A stretch of 20,322 nucleotides of DNA from a virus. The stretch covers positions 1-20,322 of IMG/VR virus record IMGVR_UViG_3300046167_000253. One strand, given 5' to 3'. The position numbers and the translations under genes are program-made. Below, piece after piece: positions 5,480 through 12,392 of the stretch. How positions within the stretch are numbered: the first letter of the stretch is position 1; the number at the start of each line of letters is the position of its first letter. A model generated the notes under the pieces. That model had not been told where the DNA came from, did no database searches, and saw only the letters and a program-made list of their open reading frames with translations.

Positions 5480-5512
5480 AAAAAAATAAAGCCCCGCCCG
5501 AAGGCAGGGCGC
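5480..5512 (-). terminator. Intrinsic terminator / attenuator before the early operon
   Basis: On the minus strand GCCCTGCC (5510-5503) and GGCGGGGC (5498-5491) form an 8-bp stem with one U-G wobble, closed by a UUCG tetraloop and followed by TTTATTTTTTT (5490-5480). The wobble becomes a mismatch on the plus strand, so it is built to act on minus-strand transcripts. It lies between the 57-aa leader gene and the start codon of the 37-aa gene, so it must be read through for early expression. Confidence 0.85.
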
Positions 5513-5516
5513 TGGG

Positions 5517-5690
5517 TTATTTTTTGAGTCCTTGAAGAATTAAGGTAAATCGGACTAAACATTCTTTTAGTGTATAATATCTGTCTGAGTTCATCTCAGT
5601 AGTTGCCAATTCTAATTTGATGTTGTCAATTTGATGTTGAGTAAAAGTAGCTGCGTTTGTCATGGTGTTGTTTGTTTGTGCGTTGTTCAT
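5517..5690 (-). CDS. Leader-position small protein (57 aa; 48 aa from second ATG)
   Basis: Lies alone between the probable early promoter and the attenuator hairpin, whose 5' flank begins right at its stop codon (the AAAAAATAA at the end belongs to both). The first nine residues are Asn/Gln/Thr-rich; a second in-frame ATG at 5663 gives a 48-aa protein beginning MTNAATFTQHQID. The body looks like two amphipathic helices (IDNIKLELATTEMN, then YYTLKECLVRFTLILQGLKK). No family recognised. Because translation ends immediately before the terminator stem, ribosome occupancy could influence hairpin formation; it could also encode a regulator of read-through. If the promoter is placed correctly, the first ATG would be almost leaderless. 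Confidence 0.6.
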   Translation of the reverse strand: MNNAQTNNTMTNAATFTQHQIDNIKLELATTEMNSDRYYTLKECLVRFTLILQGLKK

Positions 5691-5694
5691 GGTG

Positions 5695-5725
5695 CAATGA
5701 TACGCATCTTTTTTCGTTACGCAAA
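5695..5725 (-). promoter_or_regulatory. Probable early promoter, Bacteroidota type
   Basis: Read on the minus strand: TTTG (5725-5722), a 19-base spacer, then TATCATTG (5702-5695), matching the Bacteroidota -33 TTTG and -7 TAnnTTTG consensus with one mismatch. The first ATG of the leader gene begins four bases after the -7 box. It is the only such match in the stretch between the late terminator and the early genes. The TTTG box is part of the 20-bp palindrome at 5717-5736. Confidence 0.5.
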
Positions 5726-5736
5726 CTTTTGCGTAA
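5717..5736. promoter_or_regulatory. 20-bp palindromic operator candidate
   Basis: TTACGCAAACTTTTGCGTAA: perfect 9-base arms (TTACGCAAA / TTTGCGTAA) around a 2-base centre. It is in the non-coding gap between the late terminator and the leader gene and covers the putative -33 box, the usual position for a repressor dimer. The phage's own small HTH protein (2767-2991) is one possible binder, a host factor another. Confidence 0.6.
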
Positions 5737-5762
5737 AAAACTTTGATTTTTTTTTAGGGCAC

Positions 5763-5790
5763 AAAAAAAGGCCACCCCGTTGGGCAGCCC
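5763..5790 (-). terminator. Intrinsic terminator at the end of the late operon
   Basis: On the minus strand GGCTGCCC (5789-5782) pairs with GGGTGGCC (5777-5770) around loop AACG, with two G-U wobbles, followed by seven T (5769-5763). It lies 49 bases behind the stop of the last late gene and just before the early promoter, insulating the two transcription units. The wobbles would be mismatches on the opposite strand. Confidence 0.8.
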
Positions 5791-5838
5791 TTTAAATCAA
5801 CTTGCAAACAAACTAGGAAACAAACCTATTCGGCTAAG

Positions 5839-6024
5839 TTAGTCATTTTTTCGCGCTTCTCGGCGTTCCTTTCGCCTATCGCTTACGATCGCGCTTATTA
5901 GCGTGTCTAGCCATCCAAATACTTTGTTATCCGCTTCTGTTGGTGTGAGGTTTACAATGACCTTCACGAATGCCATAAGAGCCAAAACAATCTCGGCCCA
6001 ATAAGTCTGAATCAATTCACCCAT
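5839..6024 (-). CDS. Small single-TM protein, holin candidate (61 aa)
   Basis: One hydrophobic segment (AEIVLALMAFVKVIVNL, residues ~9-26) is followed by LTPTEADNKVFGWLDTLISA and a strongly basic tail (SDRRKERREARKND). Short N-terminus, one membrane span and a charged cytoplasmic tail is the format of small phage holin-like proteins; similar 'NLTPTExDN' proteins occur in marine phages, as I recall. It is the last gene of the late operon, two genes after the endolysin. A holin or membrane-accessory role is likely but unproven; the two small membrane proteins at 7129-7451 are rival holin candidates. Confidence 0.7.
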   Translation of the reverse strand: MGELIQTYWAEIVLALMAFVKVIVNLTPTEADNKVFGWLDTLISAIVSDRRKERREARKND

Positions 6025-6048
6025 GATGTAAAAATTTAGTGCAAGGTA

Positions 6049-6762
6049 TTAAAGCGGCATTAAACAATTGATTGCCGTGTGCCCACCTATGACCACGCCG
6101 CAACCGATTGCCTGCTTTTTGTAGTGCTTGGCATATGCAGCCGCGTAGCTATCGCGGTCGATGCCGCACCCCACCTGCATACCAAAGATCTTGCTGCGGT
6201 TGCCTACCAGCCACTCAACATAGGCCTGCGTGTGTATGTGCCCCTGTACCGTGCTCTGCATATCGTTCTTCGCCTTGGTGCGTGCTGTGCCACCTTCCCC
6301 GTGGCAGTACTGCACGCCGTCATACTCAATGCGTTCAATCCAATTCCATGAAGTGCCCAACACTTCGTTGTAGTCTTTAATCCATTCACGCGGCACTGAT
6401 GAGCTAAACGCCTTGCGCATTATTAGCCTGTCATGGTTGCCTATAATGACGTCAGCAATCGGAAACGCCTGCGCCCACTTATCTACGTGCTTTATAGCCT
6501 CCTGTAGCTCATACCCTCCACTCATTCCGTTGGCGTCTGTTTCGTGGTAAGATGCGTAATGATTGTCTAGAATGTCGCCTATAAAAATCACTTGGTTGCA
6601 GGCAAAGCGGTCGTACGTGTCTAAACAAAACTCAAAATATCCATCAAGCTCGAACGGACAATGTAAGTCACCTATAACCAAAATACGCCGTTCCTTTGTT
6701 CTTAGGTAGTCCAGCGCACGCATCTGCTGGGCGTTGATCCGTGGGCGTATGTCCTTAGTCAT
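6049..6762 (-). CDS. Calcineurin-like metallophosphoesterase (237 aa)
   Basis: All motifs of the binuclear-metal phosphoesterase fold are visible: VIGDLHCP (D32, H34), FIGDILDNH (D63), IIGNHDR (N109, H110, D111), CHGEG (H154) and QGHIHT (H175, H177). The enzyme hydrolyses phosphate mono- or diesters; the substrate cannot be read from sequence. The ~230-aa length is a single catalytic domain with no membrane or signal segment. It starts inside the last codons of the endolysin gene and is followed by a holin-like gene, so it is expressed late with lysis functions, an unexpected place for a phosphatase or nuclease. Possible roles are DNA or nucleotide processing, or removal of host signals at lysis. 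Family call is strong. Confidence 0.9.
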   Translation of the reverse strand: MTKDIRPRINAQQMRALDYLRTKERRILVIGDLHCPFELDGYFEFCLDTYDRFACNQVIFIGDILDNHYASYHETDANGMSGGYELQEAIKHVDKWAQAFPIADVIIGNHDRLIMRKAFSSSVPREWIKDYNEVLGTSWNWIERIEYDGVQYCHGEGGTARTKAKNDMQSTVQGHIHTQAYVEWLVGNRSKIFGMQVGCGIDRDSYAAAYAKHYKKQAIGCGVVIGGHTAINCLMPL

Positions 6763-7138
6763 ATAACCAAACTACATCCGCATCTTTTGCGGGGTGATCG
6801 TCCACGTGTATGAAGTCCTTGTGTATACCTATGCGATTAAATCCAGCCTCGTAAAGTGCGCCAAGGATATAGCCGCGCGTTCTGCTGTCACTGCATACAA
6901 TATCAACCGCCAAGCCGTCAAGGTGGGCGCTGTCTTTCTTTCCGCCGCTCGCCCGATTGTGTGCGCTGCATCGCACGCCTGAGCTGATCCGAAACGGTAC
7001 GCCAGCTTTGTGGCGGGCGTCGTCCAGCATCATTAAAAAATCCATGTCCATTATGTCGATACCAAGGCCCTCAGAATTTGTGCGGCATTTCTTGCACTTG
7101 CAATCAAATTCTTCAAAGCGAAAATACCTTAGTTCCAT
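6755..7138 (-). CDS. Peptidase M15-family endolysin (127 aa)
   Basis: A single-domain L-alanyl-D-glutamate / D-Ala-D-Ala peptidase of the M15_3 type, which cuts peptide stems of peptidoglycan. The zinc ligands are visible in the usual arrangement: SAHLDGLAVDI gives H72 and D79, and DFIHVDD gives H111. The preceding FRISSGVRCSAHN is the family's typical 'SGYR' strand region. There is no signal peptide, so release into the periplasm needs a holin or other membrane protein; three small membrane proteins surround it. Four cysteines near the N-terminus (CKCKKC and nearby) are unusual. Starts by overlapping the 40-aa gene, ends overlapping the phosphoesterase. Confidence 0.88.
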   Translation of the reverse strand: MELRYFRFEEFDCKCKKCRTNSEGLGIDIMDMDFLMMLDDARHKAGVPFRISSGVRCSAHNRASGGKKDSAHLDGLAVDIVCSDSRTRGYILGALYEAGFNRIGIHKDFIHVDDHPAKDADVVWLYD

Positions 7139-7251
7139 AACAGTGCGCAGGCGGCAATCAATATAATTAAATCCGCAACGTCTGCCCTACCGTACTCGCG
7201 AGCCTTATATATGACGTTGACGGTTATGGTTGCTAAGATAATCCAAATCAT
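7129..7251 (-). CDS. Tiny two-segment membrane protein, holin candidate (40 aa)
   Basis: Starts at ATG 7251, overlapping the stop of the coiled-coil gene (ATGA); its stop lies inside the first codons of the endolysin gene. The reading frame is open far upstream by chance, but the coupled ATG is the credible start. It has two hydrophobic stretches, MIWIILATITVNVIY and VADLIILIAACALLW, with a short charged loop (KAREYGRAD) between. That hairpin topology, length and position immediately before the endolysin fit a class II-type holin or pinholin. No family recognised. Confidence 0.65.
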   Translation of the reverse strand: MIWIILATITVNVIYKAREYGRADVADLIILIAACALLWN

Positions 7252-7451
7252 TTTTGAAGCTTTGCAATCATCAACTCGATTTTGTGGACGCTGGCTAATA
7301 GTTCTTTCATGTCGCTCTTTATCTCGTTGCTGTCTAGTTCCAACTGAATCACGCGGCTTTTCAGGCGTGCCACCGTGCTGTTGAGGTTTACCCATACACC
7401 AATCAAACCAGCTACCACAGGCAAAACGATTGCCACAATTTCCCACTGCAT
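7248..7451 (-). CDS. TM plus coiled-coil lysis-region protein (67 aa)
   Basis: Starts at ATG 7451, sharing TAATG with the stop of the 799-aa gene. An N-terminal membrane span (EIVAIVLPVVAGLIGVWV) is followed by a heptad-like coiled coil (RLKSRVIQLELDSNEIKSDM, then ELLASVHKIELMIAKLQK). One TM followed by a long coiled coil is the layout of i-spanins such as lambda Rz, and, in reverse order, of XhlA-type lysis accessories. It may help disrupt the outer membrane or support the holin. No lipoprotein partner with a lipobox was found nearby, so a spanin role is uncertain. Confidence 0.7.
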   Translation of the reverse strand: MQWEIVAIVLPVVAGLIGVWVNLNSTVARLKSRVIQLELDSNEIKSDMKELLASVHKIELMIAKLQK

Positions 7452-9850
7452 TACTTCTCTTTTTTCTGTATAATAAACCAATTCGAATTATGGCACAAGA
7501 TAGTGATGCCGTCATAAGAGCGGTTGAAAGCATAAGCGCCTGCGCCGTCAATAGTTACACCCGTATCGCTTGAATGCGGCTCAAGCTGTATGTTCTTGTT
7601 TGCGCTTATAGTCTCGTCGCTGTGAAATTGTACCGTGCGCCCTTCGTTTCCTGTTACGCTTGGCAGATATATGAAGCTCCTGCCGTTCGCTCCTGACCAT
7701 GTATTCATGACCATATAATCAACTGCCGTTACTTGGTAGGTAGATGCATCGCTGTTATTCACTGCCGTCACGGGCTGCTGTAGCAAGCGGCGAAATATAT
7801 TCGGGGCAATGTTGCCAGCATCGGGCGCAAAGGTATTGCGGATATTGTACACTGGTTCGCTGTCGTCCTGCGGGTCGTGCGTGTCAATTACTTCAGGCTG
7901 TGGCACAACAATATCCTCATCATTATCATCAAGCTGCCACGCTTCAAATTCGCCTTCAATCGGTCGTGCTATGAAAGACGTTTGAAACGGCAAGTAAAAA
8001 CCGCCTTCAATTTCTAACGTATTTAAGGGGCTGACAAATCGTTTATAATAGCCGCCGCGCTTAATCATCGTGCTATTGTTTTGGCCCGCTATAATTTCCT
8101 GCACTCCAAGCGAATGTATTGACGTATCTGCTTGCGGGTATAGTATCCCACTCCACTCGTTTATCACTTCACCCTGTCCTATATTATCATAAATATTTTT
8201 ATGGTTATCGAACGTGCCTGAACCTATCTCGACGCTTGGCTGATCAACAATTAGTTGGCCGTTATTTCCTGTGTTGGCCTCGTATACTACTTGGTCGCCG
8301 TTGGTCGCCGCTCCAGTCATGGCATACACGGCAATATTGGAAAGCTTGCCGTAGGCGTTCGCGCCGTTAATATCTGTGATAGGTGCACCACTATGGTCGT
8401 TTGCCATTATTGTAGCCGTCACACTTAAACCAGTTTGCTGAGAAGGTAAAACGGGTAAATCCACTAATAAATTCTGATCACCTACAGGCACTTCTAACAC
8501 ATTACTAAAAAAACTCTGTGCTAAAAATATTTGACCTGTGTTCCTGTCGAAATACATTGGATCTGGAGTCAAAGGAATATAAAAGAAACCACTTGAAGCC
8601 CATGCAGGGCCACTTATGTTCATGTTGTCAATGCTTACACTGCTTTGGTAGTTTCCGTATTCCGTAGTATCAGGACCAAAAGTAACAGAATTTGCTAAGA
8701 AAAGCGTTCCGCACTGAATGCGCAATCTTAAAACTAAACGGCCTAATATATCCTCACCAACTGGAAACGTGCCGCCGCCTGAGTAACTGTGATTGTATCG
8801 GAATTGCAAGCGCAGAACTGTGTCAGGTTCATAAACCAAATCATCATCAGTGATTTCCGTGCCAATCAATTCGCTATAAAGCCCCTGAGAATTTAAGAAT
8901 TGTGCGAACTGAAACAACACGGGCAAATTGGCGTTGGTTTCCCAAATTCGTTGGACCTTCTGCAATGGCGGCAAGAAAGTAGTCGATCCACCTGCAAGCT
9001 TTATAACGTCTTCACCCACTTCTAAGTTTACATCTACCGCCGTGGCGCTTGAGCTTACTGTGCCGCCTTTGGTGACGCTGTAAAAAGATAAATAGGTACT
9101 ATCAGTAACCGCGCCAATTGGTATGAAGTAAAACACGCCTTCAGCAAAAAACACGCGGCTGTTAAATGTGATCGCCAAATCTTGCAGCACTTTGAACGTA
9201 TCAAAAAACTCAGGTGTGCCGTTCTCATTCTGATTGTAAAAAGCTGAGTGGTTTACCTCTGACTCTATTAGCGCGTTCGTGCTCTGAAAATCTGTAGTAG
9301 GGTAAAAATTGTTGGCGTATTTGAATAAGACATCTGTGCTATTGTACACATGGAGCGCCCGCGTTTTCAGTAGGCATTTGTAAATATGCTGCGCTATATT
9401 GTCGCGGCCTGTGTATGCCGTGCCGTCGTTCGTGTACAATGTATTGGCAAGGTTGCCCAATTCGTCCACCGCGTTAAAAGTGTTTTGTATCGGATAAGCT
9501 TCATCCATTAGGCTTATCTGCTCAGACAGCAGCACACCCGTCCAAAACAATTCATTAGTAACCTGCCAACCCTTCCAAACTGACACCGTAAATTCTGCAT
9601 CCTCCGAGTTTGCTAATTGCCCAATAAAATTGGTGTGCTGTTGGGCGTTCTCAATAAGGGTGAATGTAAGTTCACTGCCTATGATTGGCTGCATTCGGTT
9701 TTCATTGTCGCCGCTGTATTGCAGCGTGAAGCCATCAGCGCCAAGATTAAACTCGAACGGCGATACTTGCCAGCCTGCTTGGTGAATGTTTAAACGGTAC
9801 TCAAGGCCGTTATCATCTTTGAAGTCTGCGTATAGTCGTATTGGGTCCAT
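7451..9850 (-). CDS. Distal tail / fibre protein with C-terminal tip domain (799 aa)
   Basis: Follows the tape-measure gene by three bases, where distal-tail, hub and fibre proteins are encoded in siphoviruses. The N-terminal ~150 residues (IRLYADFKDDNGLEYRLNIH, then GADGFTLQYSGD and RMQPIIGSELTFTL) resemble proteins found after the tape measure in Bacteroidota phages and may be the tail-tip attachment. The middle is beta-rich with no recognised enzyme motif. The C-terminal ~100 residues (STYQVTAVDYMVMNTW, ITYLPSVTGNEGRTV-like, GVTIDGAG, NSNWFII) match a small fibre-tip beta domain seen at the end of many tail-fibre proteins. Likely roles are tail-tip structure and host recognition in a single chain. 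Structural assignment is firm, receptor specificity unknown. Confidence 0.75.
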   Translation of the reverse strand: MDPIRLYADFKDDNGLEYRLNIHQAGWQVSPFEFNLGADGFTLQYSGDNENRMQPIIGSELTFTLIENAQQHTNFIGQLANSEDAEFTVSVWKGWQVTNELFWTGVLLSEQISLMDEAYPIQNTFNAVDELGNLANTLYTNDGTAYTGRDNIAQHIYKCLLKTRALHVYNSTDVLFKYANNFYPTTDFQSTNALIESEVNHSAFYNQNENGTPEFFDTFKVLQDLAITFNSRVFFAEGVFYFIPIGAVTDSTYLSFYSVTKGGTVSSSATAVDVNLEVGEDVIKLAGGSTTFLPPLQKVQRIWETNANLPVLFQFAQFLNSQGLYSELIGTEITDDDLVYEPDTVLRLQFRYNHSYSGGGTFPVGEDILGRLVLRLRIQCGTLFLANSVTFGPDTTEYGNYQSSVSIDNMNISGPAWASSGFFYIPLTPDPMYFDRNTGQIFLAQSFFSNVLEVPVGDQNLLVDLPVLPSQQTGLSVTATIMANDHSGAPITDINGANAYGKLSNIAVYAMTGAATNGDQVVYEANTGNNGQLIVDQPSVEIGSGTFDNHKNIYDNIGQGEVINEWSGILYPQADTSIHSLGVQEIIAGQNNSTMIKRGGYYKRFVSPLNTLEIEGGFYLPFQTSFIARPIEGEFEAWQLDDNDEDIVVPQPEVIDTHDPQDDSEPVYNIRNTFAPDAGNIAPNIFRRLLQQPVTAVNNSDASTYQVTAVDYMVMNTWSGANGRSFIYLPSVTGNEGRTVQFHSDETISANKNIQLEPHSSDTGVTIDGAGAYAFNRSYDGITILCHNSNWFIIQKKEK

Positions 9851-9853
9851 GGC

Positions 9854-11782
9854 TTAAAATCCTCTTACGCGGTTACGGTCGATTGCATTGCGCTCACTTG
9901 TTAGCAGTATGTCACGGCCTGAGATCTTGCCTGTGACCTGTACAGCTTGGCCGCCCATCATGCTTTGTAATTTGTCTAGTGGTGCAATAACTTCAGGGTT
10001 ATGTGATGCGCCTGAGTACTCACCCACCTGCGCGATGACTGGCCCGCTGACAATACCGCCCTCTGCAAATTGTGGTATTCCTAAACCTGCCCCCATAAAT
10101 TTACCAAGGCCGCCAACCGATGCGCCAAAAGCCCCACCAGTGAAAACACTGAGCAAGCCAAACACAACCAACAAGCTAACGGCCTGCGCCAACACTTTTT
10201 TCAGCATGTTTATTAATGCTTCCTCTAGATTAAACGATCCTTCAATCATTTGAGAGAAGATAGTTGTAAAGCTGTTGGCCATTTGCATACCAAAGGCCGC
10301 CATCTTTTGGCGTGTGCTGTCAATGCTGCCCTGTGCTTGCTTCACTATATCTTGCACCGCCGTGCCCATCCTTTGCAAACCCTTGACAACAGTGTTATCT
10401 ACAACGTCAACATGTAAAGGCTCGATAGCAATCATAAACGATTGTTTAACTGCCTCCATCTCAGCGGTGACCGTTGCAGCTGCTGCCGTTGCACTTGCTG
10501 CCATATCGCTCAGTCCTTTGTCAATGTCTCCTAACATTGTCTGCATTTTCAGCAGCTCTGCGTTCGCGTCCTCAAATGCTTTGGTTGCTTCCTTCTGTTC
10601 TGCTATTGCCTTACCTCCAAACTTCTCAGCTATTTTATCTTTTGCTTCCTTCTCGGCTTTGAGCAAATCAACTAAAGCCTGCTGATCAGTTATGGCCTTC
10701 TCAACGTTTCGCTTTTGTTCCTCAAGCGTCAAGTCTTTGTTTGCCTGTGCTAACTTCTCAACTGCCGTAACTGCTTCATTGGTTTTGTTATTCAACACAA
10801 TTAAACCAGTAACGACTAACGCGATGCCCGTGGCTACGATCGAAAAGGGATTTGCCAACATGGTAGCACTCAGCGCCATGAACGCCGTGCGTACAGCTTG
10901 CAAACCTGATAAAAGTGACGGCACAATCACAAGCAACGGACCAATGGCAGCGACTACCGCAGTAATTTGCAACGCCAGCTTTTTATTTTCAGGAGATAGG
11001 TTTTGAACCTTCTGCGTAAACGCTGTGAAGTCGTCTATTAATTCTTTGACCACAGGCAAAAGATCTTCAGCCAACGCCGCGCCTGCCAACTTCAGGTTGT
11101 CAAGTGCCGTGCTAAATTTACCCGATGCCGTTTCACTTAGCCGCTCCATTGCACCAGCAGCAAAACCACCCTCCTCGCTGAAGCTTTTCAGTACCTCATT
11201 AAACTGATCAACGCTCACACGCCCCGCGCCAAGTTTATCAGCAGGTAAGCCAGTAGCTTCAGCCAATGCGGTAAAGATTGGAATGCCTCGCTCGGCTAGT
11301 TGGTTCAGGTTCTCTAATTCTACTTTGCCTTTCGCGTTGACCTTGGCAAAGATTGCAGCTATCTCATCAATGGGCTGGCCACTGGTTGCAGCTATGTCGC
11401 CAAGAAATTGCAGTTGTGTATTGACTTCCTCCAAACCTGATCCCGATGCAATGAGCTGCCGCGCTGACTTCGCTACCGCCTCAATTTGAAACGGTGTCTT
11501 TGCGGTAAACTCGTTGAGGTTGGCCATCATATCGGCGGCCTGCTTTGCGCCACCTGTTAAGCTGATGAAACTCACCTCCATCGTTTCGAGGTCAGCCGCT
11601 GACTTAATAGCTGCCGCACCAAGTGCAGCAATCGGCATGGTAAGGCTGCGCGTCATGGACTTACCTAGCTGCTTCGTACTCCTGCCAAAGTTCTGCATCT
11701 TCCGCATAGAAGCGCCCAGTGCTTTATCAAACTGCCGCGTTTGCGCTCCGATGGTTACAATTAAATCATTCAGCTTTGCCAT
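9854..11782 (-). CDS. Tape measure protein, TP901 family (642 aa)
   Basis: Sets tail length and forms the tail-lumen core. The N-terminus has a basic amphipathic start and the TP901 core: AADLETMEVSFISLTGGAKQ, then TAKTPFQIEAVAKSARQL and LAERGIPIFTALAEATG. Hydrophobic segments follow at about residues 265-340 (ITAVVAAIGPLLVIVPSLL and IVATGIALVVTGLIVL) and near 545-585, with a coiled-coil Lys/Glu-rich part between. The C-terminus carries FAEGGIVSGPVIAQVGEYSG and NPEVIAPLDKL, typical of tape-measure tails. At 642 residues and about 1.5 angstrom per residue, the tail would be near 95 nm (estimate). Its start overlaps the GT chaperone frame by 13 nt. Confident. Confidence 0.93.
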   Translation of the reverse strand: MAKLNDLIVTIGAQTRQFDKALGASMRKMQNFGRSTKQLGKSMTRSLTMPIAALGAAAIKSAADLETMEVSFISLTGGAKQAADMMANLNEFTAKTPFQIEAVAKSARQLIASGSGLEEVNTQLQFLGDIAATSGQPIDEIAAIFAKVNAKGKVELENLNQLAERGIPIFTALAEATGLPADKLGAGRVSVDQFNEVLKSFSEEGGFAAGAMERLSETASGKFSTALDNLKLAGAALAEDLLPVVKELIDDFTAFTQKVQNLSPENKKLALQITAVVAAIGPLLVIVPSLLSGLQAVRTAFMALSATMLANPFSIVATGIALVVTGLIVLNNKTNEAVTAVEKLAQANKDLTLEEQKRNVEKAITDQQALVDLLKAEKEAKDKIAEKFGGKAIAEQKEATKAFEDANAELLKMQTMLGDIDKGLSDMAASATAAAATVTAEMEAVKQSFMIAIEPLHVDVVDNTVVKGLQRMGTAVQDIVKQAQGSIDSTRQKMAAFGMQMANSFTTIFSQMIEGSFNLEEALINMLKKVLAQAVSLLVVFGLLSVFTGGAFGASVGGLGKFMGAGLGIPQFAEGGIVSGPVIAQVGEYSGASHNPEVIAPLDKLQSMMGGQAVQVTGKISGRDILLTSERNAIDRNRVRGF

Positions 11783-12113
11783 TGATCTCTTTCTAATATT
11801 CGTTGTCTCAGTTCCTCTTTGGTGAGCTTGTCAGCCTTTGCCTTTGGCTTCTCCCATGGGAATTGCATCAGGTCCTTTGGCTGCAATTTACGCCCTTTTT
11901 TTAGGTGGGGCTGCATGATCATAGAACCAAGCCACCGCGTGCGCTCCCACTCCATCCGTTCACGCATCTCTTCGCTCTCTCGGTTGGCGTCAAGTGCAAG
12001 GCTTACCTCGCCAAATGTCATAGACCAAAACGCAGAAGGGGACAGGCGTAAAATGCCCATCCCCATCCGTATAATATCAGGCCAGCCAATCGGCTTGTCT
12101 GTGCCGTCTATGC
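11770..12113 (-). CDS. Tail assembly chaperone, downstream (T) frame of the G/GT pair
   Basis: Translated as a -1 frameshift extension of the upstream chaperone: after A AAA AAA (12120-12114) the shifted frame reads SIDGTDKPIGWPDIIR and then MGMGILRLSPSAFWSMTFGE, giving a 207-aa fusion (93 + 114 residues). 'LSPSAFWSMTFGEVSLALD' is the signature of GTA/phage TAC C-terminal segments (typically 'LSPEEFWRLTPAEL'), followed by a charged helical tail (LTKEELRQRILERDQ). An ATG at 12066 would give a separate 98-aa protein, but the conserved GWPDII lead-in lies upstream of it, favouring the fusion. The tail overlaps the tape-measure start. Chaperones of this type coat the tape measure during tail assembly. 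Confidence 0.8.
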
Positions 12114-12392
12114 TTTTTTTTCGCTACTGTATTCGCCGAGTGCATCAAAGCACTGGGTGACGTGTTCAAGTGTAATGTAATCTTCAAACGTCGGCAGGTC
12201 CATATCGAAGTCCTGCCCTTCAAAGGTGCATCCACATTCAACACCAACGAAACAAAGGAAGGCGCACGCCTCTGCACTTAGCTTCGACGGATCGGATAAG
12301 CTGAATACATTGACTTTTGTTTTACGCTCAAACTTCTTCAGCGCCTTCATGCTGTACCGCACTGGGTACTCTGTGCCGTTTACTTCAATCAT
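12108..12392 (-). CDS. Tail assembly chaperone, G frame (94 aa)
   Basis: Between the major tail protein and the tape measure, where lambda has G/T. The protein (TEYPVRYSMKALKKFERKT at the start; PTFEDYITLEHVTQCFDALG near the end) resembles phage TAC N-terminal domains: a beta start, a 'M-K-A-L-K-x-F-E' helix, and a helix containing EDY. It ends at YSSEKKA, where the A-rich slippery sequence redirects a fraction of ribosomes into the T frame. Start ATG overlaps the major tail protein's stop by ATGA. The G/GT ratio is critical for tail assembly in lambda. High confidence on role. Confidence 0.82.
   Translation of the reverse strand: MIEVNGTEYPVRYSMKALKKFERKTKVNVFSLSDPSKLSAEACAFLCFVGVECGCTFEGQDFDMDLPTFEDYITLEHVTQCFDALGEYSSEKKA
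12114..12120 (-). other. Programmed -1 frameshift site (A AAA AAA)
   Basis: Minus strand codons GAA AAA AAA GCA TAG contain the slippery heptamer A AAA AAA directly before the G-frame stop (TAG, 12110-12108). Slipping back one base enters the open T frame that runs to 11770. Position and downstream frame fit the conserved tail-chaperone frameshift of long-tailed phages. Confidence 0.82.

Noticed and set aside
5371-5562. 63-aa minus-strand open frame across the attenuator
   Set aside because: It would translate through the hairpin and overlaps both the leader gene and the acidic 37-aa gene, whose ATGA coupling is better evidence; its Thr/Asn/Lys-rich end is typical of a shadow.
7252-7551. Upstream extension of the 40-aa membrane protein to 140 aa
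   Set aside because: The extension lies inside the coiled-coil gene and the end of the 799-aa gene, and the coupled ATG at 7251 gives a compact, sensible membrane protein.
9888-11825. A chain of long plus-strand open frames opposite the tape-measure gene
   Set aside because: They are antisense shadows of a gene with strong TP901 features; their peptides are Ser/Ala/Leu/Cys-rich without motifs, and no other gene is on that strand.
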